From Priestia koreensis (lineage in GTDB: Bacteria; Bacillota; Bacilli; Bacillales; Bacillaceae_H): 64,000 nt of DNA. The DNA lies in the NCBI RefSeq assembly GCF_001274935.1, contig NZ_LILC01000032.1, forward strand, positions 1 through 64,000. Reading direction: 5' to 3'. Positions 1 to 8,752 of this stretch are shown here, piece by piece. The position numbers and the translations under genes were made by a program. The notes under the pieces were generated by a model, which worked only from the letters and a program-made list of their open reading frames with translations, searched no databases and was not told the origin of the DNA. The first letter of the stretch is position 1. Every line of letters begins with the position of its first letter.

Positions 1-61
1 TCTCTGTTCCAAGTAGCGATAGACAAGCAAGTTTTAGTTTTTTTAAAAGGAAAACTCCTCT

Positions 62-220
62 ACTAGTTCGGATCTCCATTTCAGATTACTTCGGTCCTCT
101 TGTTGTTGGAGTAGGGACTACTTGCTGCCCTTCTTTTCTAGATACGTAATTCTCATGAGCTTTGTTCCTTTCACATGAAACACTTTCGACTAGTTCGGAT
201 CTCCGTTTCAGATTACTTCG
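62..220. repeat. 32-bp direct repeat pair
   Basis: Two 32-bp copies lie at 62-93 and 189-220. They begin ACTAGTTCGGATCTCC and end TTTCAGATTACTTCG, and differ at one base (A at 78, G at 205). They are separated by 95 bp of unrelated sequence. The right copy runs straight into the GC-rich palindromic element at 219-310. No transposase or target duplication is visible. Confidence 0.85.
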
Positions 221-310
221 CTTTCCGCGGGGCGAGCGCTGAGCTTCCTCGTCGTTTCTCTCCTGCGGGATCTCAACTGACTCGCTATCCCCGCAGGAGT
301 CTTCGCATCT
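219..310. repeat. GC-rich palindromic intergenic repeat
   Basis: The stretch starts CGCTTTCCGCGGGGCGAGCG and contains a perfect 10-bp inverted repeat, CTCCTGCGGG at 260-269 and CCCGCAGGAG at 290-299, around a 20-nt loop. It is far richer in GC than its surroundings. From memory, similar sequence recurs between genes in many Bacillaceae genomes. That family assignment is recollection and was not searched. No coding potential is seen. Confidence 0.6.
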
Positions 311-472
311 TTCACTCCGATCCTAGTGCGTTGAAAGAGTGAATTGTAAATGATCACCCTTGATGAGTATTTTGTTTCAAAAAGGACTTTTGCTTTTGAC
401 GAGAGCGTGCATTCGTTTCAGGCTGCTTCACTTTTCTACTGGGAGTTCTATACTTCCTTGTTCACATAGCTA

Positions 473-503
473 AAAAGCACCCCTTTTGAAAAGAGGTGCT
501 TTT
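473..503 (-). terminator. terminator of PfoR-like gene
   Basis: The hairpin pairs AAAAGCACC with GGTGCTTTT and has A/T runs on both flanks. Read on the minus strand it lies just after the stop codon of the gene at 506-1537. The flanks could let it work in both directions. Confidence 0.8.
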
Positions 504-505
504 GA

Positions 506-1537
506 TTAGGCAGCTTGTTTCGCATCGCCGCGAATTTCTGCGACGGTTTTAATGTTGTAGTTTTTGAATACGATCGATCCTATGTATCCGACAAGTGCAC
601 TGACGATCGCACAGAGAGCAGCGCAAATGGTCACACGGATGGGATCGTTGAAGCCGTACATGACGGCTAATCCAGCAATTGGTGTTGCGGTTCCGGCAGC
701 GTTGTTGACTAATCCGAATAAAGATACAACGACTCCTGCTGCCGCTCCGCCTACAAAATTGGTCACATAGACTGGAATAGGGTTAGCTGAAATAATATCT
801 GACTGAGTAAGTGGTTCAATTGCAACTGAAATGGTGGTACGTCGATCTCCGAATTTCATACGATCAAACAGCACGTAATTCATAAATGAAGATCCCATCA
901 CAGCCAAAGCCCCAATAGCCATTGGCAATCCTGTTAATCCTAACATAGCCGTCAAGGCCATTGAACTGAGCGGAGCAGTTGCAACAACGGTAATCACGCC
1001 ACCCAAGATGATCCCCATGACAACTGGGCTACTCGTTGCCGTTTGCTTAATCACACCGCCAATATTTAAGAGCGTAGCGTTGACAACCGGATCTACTCCT
1101 ACCGCGATTAAACGGGCAATTGGTGCAATGATAAGCACGTTTCCAAGTAAATCCAATCCTGCTGGGAATTTGTTTTCCACCCATTTGGATAAATAAGCGA
1201 CTAAATAACCAGCGACAAACCCAGGTAATAACCCTAGTCCACTACATGCGACTCCAATCATGAGCGAATAAACGGGTGAAACGCCGAGCGCGAGTGCCAC
1301 AAGAGCGGCGGCTGCCACGCCTCCCATTCCTCCGGCTGCGGTCCCAACTTCACCGAGAAATTTAATTCCGAGCAAATCTCCGCCTACATAGTGCTGAAAC
1401 GCTTCAACTAAAAAAGCGGCAACAGCTGCGTTTGCCAATGCTCCCATCGCTTTCATCCCATGTGGAGCTTTGTAGCTAAATAACGAAAATAGACATAGAA
1501 CGACTAATAGTAATACAGTTCCTTTTAAAATGTCCAC
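506..1537 (-). CDS. PfoR-like PTS IIC-type membrane protein
   Basis: This 343-residue, very hydrophobic protein has roughly nine or ten membrane segments and long Gly/Ala-rich stretches. It matches, from memory, the family annotated as PTS sugar transporter subunit IIC or PfoR regulator. No IIA or IIB domain is fused to it and none is adjacent, so the substrate and even sugar transport are uncertain. The start is GTG at 1537, preceded by an AGGAGAG ribosome site. It is a single-gene unit with its own terminator at 473-503. It sits next to fakA, where B. subtilis has the serine dehydratase genes sdaAB-sdaAA. Confidence 0.75.
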   Translation of the reverse strand: MDILKGTVLLLVVLCLFSLFSYKAPHGMKAMGALANAAVAAFLVEAFQHYVGGDLLGIKFLGEVGTAAGGMGGVAAAALVALALGVSPVYSLMIGVACSGLGLLPGFVAGYLVAYLSKWVENKFPAGLDLLGNVLIIAPIARLIAVGVDPVVNATLLNIGGVIKQTATSSPVVMGIILGGVITVVATAPLSSMALTAMLGLTGLPMAIGALAVMGSSFMNYVLFDRMKFGDRRTTISVAIEPLTQSDIISANPIPVYVTNFVGGAAAGVVVSLFGLVNNAAGTATPIAGLAVMYGFNDPIRVTICAALCAIVSALVGYIGSIVFKNYNIKTVAEIRGDAKQAA

Positions 1538-1724
1538 GTAGTCTCTCTCCTCTTCTGATGTTTTTACACTCTAGAAGTTTCTCCCACCGTTCAAAACTAT
1601 CATTAAACGAACATTTTTGAAAGAATTTTCGGTTTATAATTCGGATTTTAGTCTAAAAATACTATATTTTTCGTTTTTTCAAATTAATTGTATGCCTTTT
1701 CACATTTAAACAACAAATGCATGA

Positions 1725-1758
1725 CAAAAAAAGTCCCGACCATATTCGATCGGAACTT
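1725..1758 (-). terminator. terminator after fakA
   Basis: The minus-strand stem AAGTTCCGATC pairs imperfectly with GTCGGGACTT and is followed by a run of T. It lies 9 nt past the fakA stop codon and closes the yloU-fakA transcription unit. Confidence 0.85.
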
Positions 1759-1766
1759 ATCGTGCA

Positions 1767-3446
1767 TTATTCAATCGCAAAAATATATGCGTATAGTGGC
1801 TGTTCGCCGCTATGAACTTCTACTTCAACATCTTCGAACGAGGACTCAATGAATTCAACAAGTGATGCTGTTTCTTCATCAGATGCGTCCTCTCCTTGTA
1901 GAATCGTCACAATCTCTGCATCTTCATCGATTAAATGATCAACTAGCTTTTTTGCTGCTTCTAATTGATTTTTGTCTTTGACAGAGATTTTCCCATCAGC
2001 GATTCCCATAAAATCACCTTTGTTTAGTTCTAGGCCATCAATGCTCGTGTCGCGTACAGCATACGTAATTTGCCCTGTCTTTACGTGACTGAGCGCTTCT
2101 GTCATAGCTGCTTCATTCGCTTCTACGTCCACCTCAGGGTTAAACGCTAGAATAGCAGACATTCCTTGAGGAACGGTTTTAGATGGGATAACTAGTACCG
2201 TTTGATCGACCACATCTGCTGCTTGGCGAGCTGCCATCACGATATTGCTGTTATTTGGCAGAATAATCACCGTTTCTGCATTTGCTTCTTCGATCGCTTT
2301 TACGATATCCTCCGTGCTCGGATTCATCGTTTGTCCGCCTTCAATCACAACGGATGCACCGATGCTTCTGAAGAGGTCTGCAATACCTGAACCCATTGTC
2401 ACGGAAATAATGCCATATTTTGATTTTGCTTGTGCTTTTGCTGGAGCACTTGGCATACTTGGCGCATCGTGTGATACGATGCTGCTGTGCTGTTCACGCA
2501 TGTTTTCAATTTTCATGTTGATTAAGCTACCAAATGTTTGAGCATACGTAAGCACTTCACCTGGATATTCAGCGTGAATATGTACTTTTACGATCTCTTC
2601 ATCAGACACCACTAGCAATGAGTCACCTTTTTTGCTTAGCTCATTACGGAAGGCTTCCTCTGAGAAAGAAGTTTTTGTTGCGTTATCAGCTTCTAACTTC
2701 ACCATAAATTCCGTGCAATAACCAAACTCAATATCTTCTGTGTTCATATGACTTTGGGCACTTTTATGGTGCTCTGCGTTAACAAGCTCGTCCAATGAAG
2801 GAGCAGCAATTGTAACACTAGGAAGCTTCTCACCTTTTAATTCAGCAAGAAATCCTTCGTAAATAATAACAAGACCTTGTCCACCGCTATCTACCACTCC
2901 TACTTCTTTTAGTACAGGAAGTAGATCCGGTGTACGGTTTAAGGAAGCCTTCGCTTCTTTTAGGGTTTCTTCTAAAAGAGCAATAATATCTCGTTCTTGC
3001 TTCGCAACCGTTGCAGCATGCTTGGCAGCGTCTTTAGCTACTGTTAAAATCGTTCCTTCTACAGGCTTCATAACTGCTTTGTAAGCTGTTTCAACGCCTG
3101 CTTCAAGACCTTCCGCAAAATCAGCAGCTGTAATCGTCGCTTTTGATTCAATCTTTTTTGCGAATCCTCTGAAAAGCTGAGACAGAATAACACCTGAGTT
3201 ACCGCGCGCTCCCATTAACAAACCTTTTGCAAGCGACTGCGCAACTTTCCCAGCATGATCTGAAGGGTTATTTTTAACTTCTTTAGCACCAGAAGTAATT
3301 GATAAGTTCATATTTGTTCCCGTATCACCGTCTGGAACTGGAAATACGTTGAGAGCGTCTACCATTTGGGCATTATTCGTTAAGTGCTGCGCACCTTGAA
3401 TAATCATTTCCCTCAAACGCTTTCCATCTAATACTGTAATTGACAC
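1767..3446 (-). CDS. fakA: fatty acid kinase subunit FakA (YloV)
   Basis: This 559-residue protein is the ATP-binding subunit of fatty acid kinase in Gram-positive bacteria. It phosphorylates fatty acids held by FakB so that they can enter phospholipid synthesis. The N-terminal DhaL/DAK2 domain (about residues 1-200) shows the nucleotide and Mg site PVPDGDTGTNM near residue 37. A middle domain and a C-terminal DegV/EDD-like domain follow. The start is GTG at 3446, chosen because AAGGAGG sits at good spacing. The gene lies 15 nt after yloU and is co-transcribed with it. Length and order match B. subtilis yloV. Confidence 0.92.
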   Translation of the reverse strand: MSITVLDGKRLREMIIQGAQHLTNNAQMVDALNVFPVPDGDTGTNMNLSITSGAKEVKNNPSDHAGKVAQSLAKGLLMGARGNSGVILSQLFRGFAKKIESKATITAADFAEGLEAGVETAYKAVMKPVEGTILTVAKDAAKHAATVAKQERDIIALLEETLKEAKASLNRTPDLLPVLKEVGVVDSGGQGLVIIYEGFLAELKGEKLPSVTIAAPSLDELVNAEHHKSAQSHMNTEDIEFGYCTEFMVKLEADNATKTSFSEEAFRNELSKKGDSLLVVSDEEIVKVHIHAEYPGEVLTYAQTFGSLINMKIENMREQHSSIVSHDAPSMPSAPAKAQAKSKYGIISVTMGSGIADLFRSIGASVVIEGGQTMNPSTEDIVKAIEEANAETVIILPNNSNIVMAARQAADVVDQTVLVIPSKTVPQGMSAILAFNPEVDVEANEAAMTEALSHVKTGQITYAVRDTSIDGLELNKGDFMGIADGKISVKDKNQLEAAKKLVDHLIDEDAEIVTILQGEDASDEETASLVEFIESSFEDVEVEVHSGEQPLYAYIFAIE

Positions 3447-3461
3447 AAATCTTCCTCCTTA

Positions 3462-3824
3462 CTACAAGTTCGTGACGCGAACACCCTGCACGTATATATT
3501 GACTGAGTCTACAGTTAGTCCTACCGTTTGTTCTAATGTATACTTAACTTTCGTTTGAACGTTATGTGCAATCTCGGAAATTTTCGTACCGTAGCTAACG
3601 ATGATGTACATATCAATGTGTACGTCATCTTCCTCTTGGCGAACGATAATCCCACGAGTAAAGTTTTCTTTTCGAAGAATTTCTGTAATACCGTCTTTAA
3701 TTTGATTTTTGGATGCCATTCCTACTATGCCGTAGCAGTCAATTGCTGCTCCTCCTGCTATAGTAGCAACTACATCTGTTGCAATATCAATCTGACCGTA
3801 TTGATTTTTCATTTCGATGGACAT
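3462..3824 (-). CDS. yloU: Asp23/Gls24 family protein YloU
   Basis: This is a 120-residue protein of the Asp23 (DUF322) family, small envelope- or membrane-associated proteins commonly found beside fakA. The hydrophobic core VVATIAGGAAIDCYGIVGMA and the C-terminal VDSVNIYVQGVRV are typical. The start chosen is the ATG at 3824, which has AAAGGGGA at proper spacing, rather than the upstream codon at 3848. It is divergent from rpmB, as in B. subtilis. The exact biochemical role is unknown. Confidence 0.85.
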   Translation of the reverse strand: MSIEMKNQYGQIDIATDVVATIAGGAAIDCYGIVGMASKNQIKDGITEILRKENFTRGIIVRQEEDDVHIDMYIIVSYGTKISEIAHNVQTKVKYTLEQTVGLTVDSVNIYVQGVRVTNL

Positions 3825-3859
3825 ACACTTTCCCCTTTCCATATTCATAGGTTACTCAC

Positions 3860-3888
3860 ATTTTACTATAAGACCATACTTTTTGAAA
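3860..3888 (-). promoter_or_regulatory. candidate yloU-fakA promoter
   Basis: Minus-strand TTTCAA and TAAAAT are separated by 17 bp and lie about 30 nt upstream of the yloU start. A second possibility lies upstream at 3923-3954, with a consensus -35 TTGACA and -10 TATAAT but an overlong 20-bp spacer. Sequence alone does not decide between them. Confidence 0.4.
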
Positions 3889-3986
3889 GCACATTCAGAT
3901 TGCTAACATGGGAGGTTCTCTTATTATACAACAATGGATTCATTTATATGTCAAGGGAAATTTCTTGAAAGCATTGCAAACTCCTA

Positions 3987-4015
3987 TTGCATTAATACTC
4001 AGCGTGTGATAAATT
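3987..4015 (+). promoter_or_regulatory. candidate rpmB promoter
   Basis: TTGCAT at 3987-3992 and TAAATT at 4010-4015 are separated by 17 bp. This fits a sigma-A promoter placing transcription start about 55 nt before the rpmB ATG. The match is moderate. Confidence 0.45.
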
Positions 4016-4077
4016 AATATAGTATTTCTCGACAGTAGAAGTCATTTAGTTTCTTGTGAGTGAGGAGGGAATTAATA

Positions 4078-4266
4078 ATGGCACGTAAATGTGTAATCAC
4101 TGGTAAAAAAACTAGTTCAGGTAACGCACGTTCACACGCTATGAACGCTAACAAGCGTAAATGGGGTGCAAACGTTCAAAAAGTACGTATTTTAGTTGAC
4201 GGTAAACCTAAACGTGTATACGTATCTGCTCGCGCTCTTAAGTCTGGTAAAGTTGAACGCGTATAA
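4078..4266 (+). CDS. rpmB: ribosomal protein bL28
   Basis: This is the 62-residue large-subunit protein L28, nearly identical along its length to Bacillus L28 (starts [12 protein letters not shown], ends [12 protein letters not shown]). It has only one cysteine, so it is the form without the zinc-binding CXXC pairs. The start is the ATG at 4078 with GAGGAGGGA upstream; the in-frame codon 18 nt earlier is not used. It stands alone on the plus strand between divergent yloU and convergent spoVM, a conserved Bacillus arrangement. Confidence 0.97.
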   Translation: MARKCVITGKKTSSGNARSHAMNANKRKWGANVQKVRILVDGKPKRVYVSARALKSGKVERV

Positions 4267-4277
4267 GCATATAAAAA

Positions 4278-4308
4278 AAGCACCATGTCCGCATGGTGCT
4301 TCTTTTTT
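4278..4308. terminator. bidirectional terminator, rpmB/spoVM
   Basis: The perfect 10-bp stem AAGCACCATG / CATGGTGCTT has a 4-nt loop, with A-rich sequence on one side and T-rich on the other. It ends plus-strand rpmB and minus-strand spoVM transcripts, and its flank overlaps the spoVM stop codon. Confidence 0.9.
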
Positions 4309-4387
4309 AATCTTTTTTTAGCGTATTCAGCATTGCTCTTACGATCCCACCCAAGAACTTTGGAAGTTTAATTGTATAGAATTTCAT
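4307..4387 (-). CDS. spoVM: spore coat anchoring peptide SpoVM
   Basis: The 26-codon gene encodes a peptide starting MKFYTIKLPKFLGGIV and ending MLNTLKKD. SpoVM is an amphipathic helix that inserts into the outer forespore membrane by recognising its convex curvature, and it recruits SpoIVA to begin coat and cortex assembly. Residues 1-19 match B. subtilis SpoVM as I recall it; only the last few differ. An AGGAGGGA ribosome site precedes the ATG at 4387. It lies between rpmB and thiN as in B. subtilis. Such a short gene is easily missed by automatic ORF calling. Confidence 0.96.
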   Translation of the reverse strand: MKFYTIKLPKFLGGIVRAMLNTLKKD

Positions 4388-4479
4388 ACTTTCCCTCCTA
4401 ATCATCTCTCCGCTTTCATCATTTATCAGCATATTCAATGTTTGTAAAATTAGTACCTCGAAGTAAACGTAGGTCGTGC

Positions 4480-5121
4480 TCAATCATTACTTCTTATCAT
4501 CATTAATATGCCTTTAGTAAACGAAAAAGTACCCGTTTCATGAAGAAGTTCATTACTTACGCAAAGAGTTGATCCCCACTTGATGGTTTGATTTGTCAAA
4601 GGGTATTTAAAGTCCATAAGCGTGATATTTTCCACCGTATCGGAAAATGGCAAGAATGATACATATTGATAATCCTCGTTTCGTTGAATCGTGTAACGAC
4701 CAGCTTCATGCATTGAAATAATGTTTGTTTGATCCACTATTTCACTCGAAATCCCCTTCAAAAGCGCTCGGTATAACAGCTGAATAGTCGCATAGCCATG
4801 GTCCATACGCCCCCCTGTCCCACCGAAAATCCGTATATTTGTTGGTTTTTGATCTATCGCCCATTCTAGGGCAAGCTCTAGATCTGTTTTATCCTTTTCA
4901 GCGGGATAAACTTCAAGTTCGCTCAGCTGCTGTTGAATGTAGTAAAGTTCCTCCTCTGATACAGAATCAAAATCGCCAAATGCCTTCACTGGTCTAATGC
5001 CCTCGTTCAATAAATGAAATACCCCTCGATCAATCCCAACCCACTTATCACATGTCCATTTAGTATCTGAAAGAGACGGTACCAGTTCCTTTGGTCCTCC
5101 TGCCAATAAGTTAATAATCAT
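4480..5121 (-). CDS. thiN: thiamine pyrophosphokinase (YloS)
   Basis: This 213-residue protein transfers pyrophosphate from ATP to thiamine, giving thiamine diphosphate in one step. The N-terminal catalytic domain shows GIDRGVFHLL, the GDFDSVS acidic motif near residue 48, the EKDKTDLELAL substrate motif near residue 75, and GGTGGRMDHG near residue 100. A C-terminal thiamine-binding domain follows. Length is normal. It lies between rpe and spoVM, with its own terminator-separated 5' region. Confidence 0.93.
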   Translation of the reverse strand: MIINLLAGGPKELVPSLSDTKWTCDKWVGIDRGVFHLLNEGIRPVKAFGDFDSVSEEELYYIQQQLSELEVYPAEKDKTDLELALEWAIDQKPTNIRIFGGTGGRMDHGYATIQLLYRALLKGISSEIVDQTNIISMHEAGRYTIQRNEDYQYVSFLPFSDTVENITLMDFKYPLTNQTIKWGSTLCVSNELLHETGTFSFTKGILMMIRSND

Positions 5122-5151
5122 GATTTGTCCTTCTTTCTTTTAGCAATCTGC

Positions 5152-5194
5152 AAAAAAAGGATAACAAAAAGCGGGTGCGCTTCTTATTATCCTT
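5152..5194 (-). terminator. terminator between rpe and thiN
   Basis: On the minus strand AAGGATAA-t-AAGAAGCG pairs with CGCTTTTT-g-TTATCCTT around a 4-nt loop, followed by seven T. It lies 20 nt after the rpe stop and probably ends or attenuates the rlmN-to-rpe transcript before thiN. Confidence 0.85.
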
Positions 5195-5214
5195 CTCCCT
5201 CATTATTTGTTCTC

Positions 5215-5865
5215 TTATAGCGTTGAACGAATGGCTTTAATAGCAGCTCCTCGATCTTCTTTATCATAAATCGCTGAACCAGCAACAAGCACGTTTGCCC
5301 CCGCTTCTACGCATAATCGAGCTGTTTCTTCATTCACGCCTCCATCAACTTCTACATCGATTGAAAGATGACGAATTTGAATCAGTTGTGAAATTTGTTC
5401 AATCTTTGGCAGCACGCTCTTAATGAACTTTTGTCCGCCAAATCCAGGGTTCACCGTCATGAGAAGCACAAGGTCAATGTCTTCTAAAATATGCTTCACG
5501 TGATCGATAGGTGTAGCAGGATTTAGGGCAACACCCGCCTTCACACCATGCTCCTTAATGAGCTGAATTGTACGGTGAAGGTGAGGACAAGCTTCTGCAT
5601 GAACCGTAATAATATCAGCACCAGCCTTTGCGAAGGTTGGAATGTATTGATCAGGGTTCTCCATCATCAGATGAACATCTAATGGTAAACTTGTGGTTGG
5701 ACGAATCGCTTCAACAATTAATGGGCCAATCGTCAGATTCGGTACAAAATGACCATCCATTACGTCAACATGAATATAGTCAGCACCCCCTGCTTCAACA
5801 TCTTTGATTTCAGCAGCTAGATTGGCAAAATTGGCAGATAATATGGAAGGTGCGATTTTTATCAT
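5215..5865 (-). CDS. rpe: ribulose-phosphate 3-epimerase
   Basis: This 216-residue TIM-barrel enzyme interconverts ribulose 5-phosphate and xylulose 5-phosphate in the pentose phosphate pathway. Visible motifs are the N-terminal [14 protein letters not shown], the metal site [12 protein letters not shown] near residue 33, VHLMMENP near residue 65, [12 protein letters not shown] near residue 136, and DGGVNEETA near residue 174. It starts 3 nt after rsgA, so the two are translationally close, as in other Bacilli. Confidence 0.96.
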   Translation of the reverse strand: MIKIAPSILSANFANLAAEIKDVEAGGADYIHVDVMDGHFVPNLTIGPLIVEAIRPTTSLPLDVHLMMENPDQYIPTFAKAGADIITVHAEACPHLHRTIQLIKEHGVKAGVALNPATPIDHVKHILEDIDLVLLMTVNPGFGGQKFIKSVLPKIEQISQLIQIRHLSIDVEVDGGVNEETARLCVEAGANVLVAGSAIYDKEDRGAAIKAIRSTL

Positions 5866-5868
5866 AAT

Positions 5869-6750
5869 TTAATACCTCGGCTTTCTTTGCTTTATTTCTT
5901 CAACAAATTGTAAATAGTGTTCATAACGATAAGAAGGAATTTCTCCGCTTTCAACGGCTTGTTTGACAGCACATTTCGGTTCTTTAAGGTGCATACATCC
6001 TCGGAATTTACATTCTTCACTTAAACGAGCCATTTCGGGGAAGCAAAATGGAAGGTTTTCGAGTTCGAGATCCATGAATTCAAGCGAGCTGAATCCTGGT
6101 GTATCAGCTACTAAACCTTCTTGAACAAAGATAAGTTCTACGTGTCTTGTCGTATGCTTCCCTCGTCCCAAAGCACTCGAAATATCATTCGTCTTCAGCT
6201 CTAACTCTGGCTTCATTGCATTTAAAAGCGATGACTTTCCGACCCCTGACTGCCCAGCAATAACCGTAACCTTATGATTTAAATAGTCATAAAGACTTTC
6301 TACGCCGTCTAATGTAGCCGCAGAAGTCAATAAAACGTCATATCCCATTTTCTCATAATCGGACGCAAATTGCTCAATTTCGGCTCTTTTTTCATCTGAA
6401 AGAAGATCGATTTTTGTAATGCAAATAACGGGCTCAATATCATTTGATTCAACGAGAACAAGAAAACGATCTAACAACGTTGTACTAAATTCAGGCTCAA
6501 TGGCGGAAAACACAAGGAGCGCTTGATCAACGTTCGCGATCGGTGGTCGTACGAGTTCATTTTGTCGTTCTTTAATTTCAAGAATATAGCCCTCGCGCTC
6601 ATTTTCTGCTTGAAACACCACATGATCTCCAACAAGAGGTGTGACCTTTTTTTTACGGAAAACGCCTCTTCCACGGCATTGTGTTATTTGATGATCATGA
6701 AGCACGTAGTAAAAACCACTAAGCGCTTTAATAATTGTGCCTTCTGGCAT
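5869..6750 (-). CDS. rsgA: ribosome small-subunit GTPase RsgA (CpgA)
   Basis: This 293-residue GTPase helps late 30S maturation. The N-terminal OB fold is followed by a circularly permuted GTPase domain: the G4 motif ITKIDL near residue 120 comes before the P-loop GQSGVGKSS near residue 165 and G3 DTPGFSSLE near residue 217. A C-terminal zinc site (CKFRGCMHLKEPKC) follows. It sits between prkC and rpe. In B. subtilis this protein is a PrkC phosphorylation target, so the neighbourhood may be functionally linked. Confidence 0.95.
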   Translation of the reverse strand: MPEGTIIKALSGFYYVLHDHQITQCRGRGVFRKKKVTPLVGDHVVFQAENEREGYILEIKERQNELVRPPIANVDQALLVFSAIEPEFSTTLLDRFLVLVESNDIEPVICITKIDLLSDEKRAEIEQFASDYEKMGYDVLLTSAATLDGVESLYDYLNHKVTVIAGQSGVGKSSLLNAMKPELELKTNDISSALGRGKHTTRHVELIFVQEGLVADTPGFSSLEFMDLELENLPFCFPEMARLSEECKFRGCMHLKEPKCAVKQAVESGEIPSYRYEHYLQFVEEIKQRKPRY

Positions 6751-6772
6751 ATACTCACTCCTTGTATAGCTT

Positions 6773-8752
6773 CTATTGCTCTGGATAATTCACTTGTTTC
6801 TCTTCGATAACTTGTTCATCACGTATAATTCTATACGTTGCAGTTTCACCTTGTGGAATAATCAGGTCTATTTTTTTCGTCATAGGAGCCGTAATCGGAA
6901 ATTCTTGAACAGGCATATCCATATCATGATCTTTGTCGTCCACAAAAATTTTGACCTGCTGAGGCTCTCCCGGCGTCACCGTTTCGTAAGGAATAGTCAC
7001 ATCTACGGTGACTTTTTTCGGCGGCTTCGGCTTCTCACCTTCCGAAATCTTCACATGAATGGTTTGTCCTTTTTGAATATTCGTCCCTTTTGAAGGAGAC
7101 TGCTTAATGACAAGACCTTTTTCTTCGTCCTTTGAATATTCTTTTTGAATATCTAAGTTTGCCCCAACATCATTTGCATAATCACGAACGCTCTTTTCCG
7201 TCCACCCCATCAAATCTTTTACAGGAATTTCTGGAGGCCCAGTACTTACCCAAAAGGTAATATCCGTTTCGTCTGGAATGACTTCTTCGTCTGGACGAGG
7301 GTCTTGATCAACGATCGTGCCAGGACTTTCTTCACCGGAAACTTCGAATGTTTTCATTGAACGAAACTCTGACAACAGCGGCTTAATTCCTTCAATGTCA
7401 CGCCCCTTGTAGTCACCGATAGTGAATTTTTTCTTTCCTGTACTTTGATAAATGGTTACTTTACTGCCTTCTTTGGCAACTTCGCCGCTTTCGGGGTCCG
7501 TTCGCACGACCTTGCCTTCTTCCACCTTATCGTCCGTGACGAGCTTTGGATCTCCTACGGAAAATCCGAGCGAGCTCAGCTGATTGACCGCATCTTCATA
7601 CTCGGTATCCGCTAAGTTCGGAACTTGTATGTCCTTTGGAAGTAGTAAGGACGGGACGAGCGTCACCGCTGCCACACCTGCTCCAATAAGTAAAACGAAC
7701 AAAATGATTAGCGTTGGCAAAAGTCTGCTTTTTTTCTTTTTCTTTCGCTTCTTTTCTTTTACAGGCGGGGTCTTTGAAATACTTGCTGCTTTTTTACCCT
7801 TTTTAGGTGGCGTAACGATTGTTTCATCGCTTTCCTCCTGTATAACGGTATCTTTAATAACCGGAATGGCTTTTGTCGCATCCTCGTCAACCGGAATACG
7901 AAATTTTTGCTCATTCAAACGCTCTGGATATAGAGCCGATTTCAAATCTTCTAACATTTCAGCAGCCGTTTCATAACGATAAAACGGATCTTTTGCGGTT
8001 GCTTTTAAAACAATATTTTCAACGCTCTGTGGAATAGAAGGATTCCAGCGTTTTGGAGAAGGTGTTTCTGTTTGCAGATGCTTGAGTGCGATTGCGACCG
8101 CTGACTCTCCTGAGAATGGAACGCGCCCTGTAAGTAGTTCAAACAGCACAATACCTAATGAGTAAATATCAGAGCGCTTATTTGCCATTCCTCCGCGCGC
8201 CTGCTCAGGTGATAGATAGTGCACTGAACCAAGCACAGAGCTTGTTTGCGTAATCGTCGTTGAGCTCAGTGCAAGCGCAATACCAAAGTCCGCCACCTTT
8301 GCCGTGCCGTGGTCATCAATTAAGATATTTTGCGGTTTAATATCGCGGTGAACGATACTAAACTCATGTGCATGATTAATGGCTTCTGTAATCTGTGCCA
8401 TAATATTTAAGGCTGTATCAATGGGGACCGGCGCTTCCCGCTGTATGTATTGCTTTAATGTTTGCCCTGGTACATATTCCATGACGATATAATAAATATC
8501 TTCTTGTTCCCCAACATCATAAATACTCACAATATTTGGGTGTGCAATACTGGTCGCTGATTGTGCTTCGCGATGAAACCGCTTAATAAAAGACTCATCG
8601 TTTGAAAAATCTAGACGCAGAACTTTTATGGCTACGTCTCGCTCCAAAATAATATCTCGAGCAAGGTAAACGTTCGCCATTCCTCCACCACCGATGACTT
8701 TTACAATCTTATAACGGTCATTCAATCGTCTGCCAATTAGCATTACACTCAC
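6773..8752 (-). CDS. prkC: PASTA-domain Ser/Thr kinase PrkC
   Basis: This 659-residue membrane kinase senses muropeptides or lipid II outside the cell and phosphorylates translation and wall proteins. The N-terminal Hanks kinase shows GGGGMANVYLA near residue 21, catalytic HRDIKPQN near residue 135, and DFG near residue 155. A basic linker and one membrane segment (about 345-368) precede three extracellular PASTA repeats (about 375-580) and a C-terminal beta domain. The start overlaps the prpC stop by 4 nt, so kinase and phosphatase are coupled. Confidence 0.96.
   Translation of the reverse strand: MSVMLIGRRLNDRYKIVKVIGGGGMANVYLARDIILERDVAIKVLRLDFSNDESFIKRFHREAQSATSIAHPNIVSIYDVGEQEDIYYIVMEYVPGQTLKQYIQREAPVPIDTALNIMAQITEAINHAHEFSIVHRDIKPQNILIDDHGTAKVADFGIALALSSTTITQTSSVLGSVHYLSPEQARGGMANKRSDIYSLGIVLFELLTGRVPFSGESAVAIALKHLQTETPSPKRWNPSIPQSVENIVLKATAKDPFYRYETAAEMLEDLKSALYPERLNEQKFRIPVDEDATKAIPVIKDTVIQEESDETIVTPPKKGKKAASISKTPPVKEKKRKKKKKSRLLPTLIILFVLLIGAGVAAVTLVPSLLLPKDIQVPNLADTEYEDAVNQLSSLGFSVGDPKLVTDDKVEEGKVVRTDPESGEVAKEGSKVTIYQSTGKKKFTIGDYKGRDIEGIKPLLSEFRSMKTFEVSGEESPGTIVDQDPRPDEEVIPDETDITFWVSTGPPEIPVKDLMGWTEKSVRDYANDVGANLDIQKEYSKDEEKGLVIKQSPSKGTNIQKGQTIHVKISEGEKPKPPKKVTVDVTIPYETVTPGEPQQVKIFVDDKDHDMDMPVQEFPITAPMTKKIDLIIPQGETATYRIIRDEQVIEEKQVNYPEQ

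Larger units (their letters stand above)
1..470. other. gene-free window edge
   Basis: I see no convincing coding region here on either strand. The stretch holds a 32-bp direct repeat and a GC-rich palindromic repeat, listed separately, and ends at the terminator of the PfoR-like gene. A third, degenerate copy of the repeat core (TTTCAG, four variable bases, CTTC) may lie at 415-430. The mixture looks like accumulated intergenic repeat sequence rather than a decayed gene. Confidence 0.6.
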
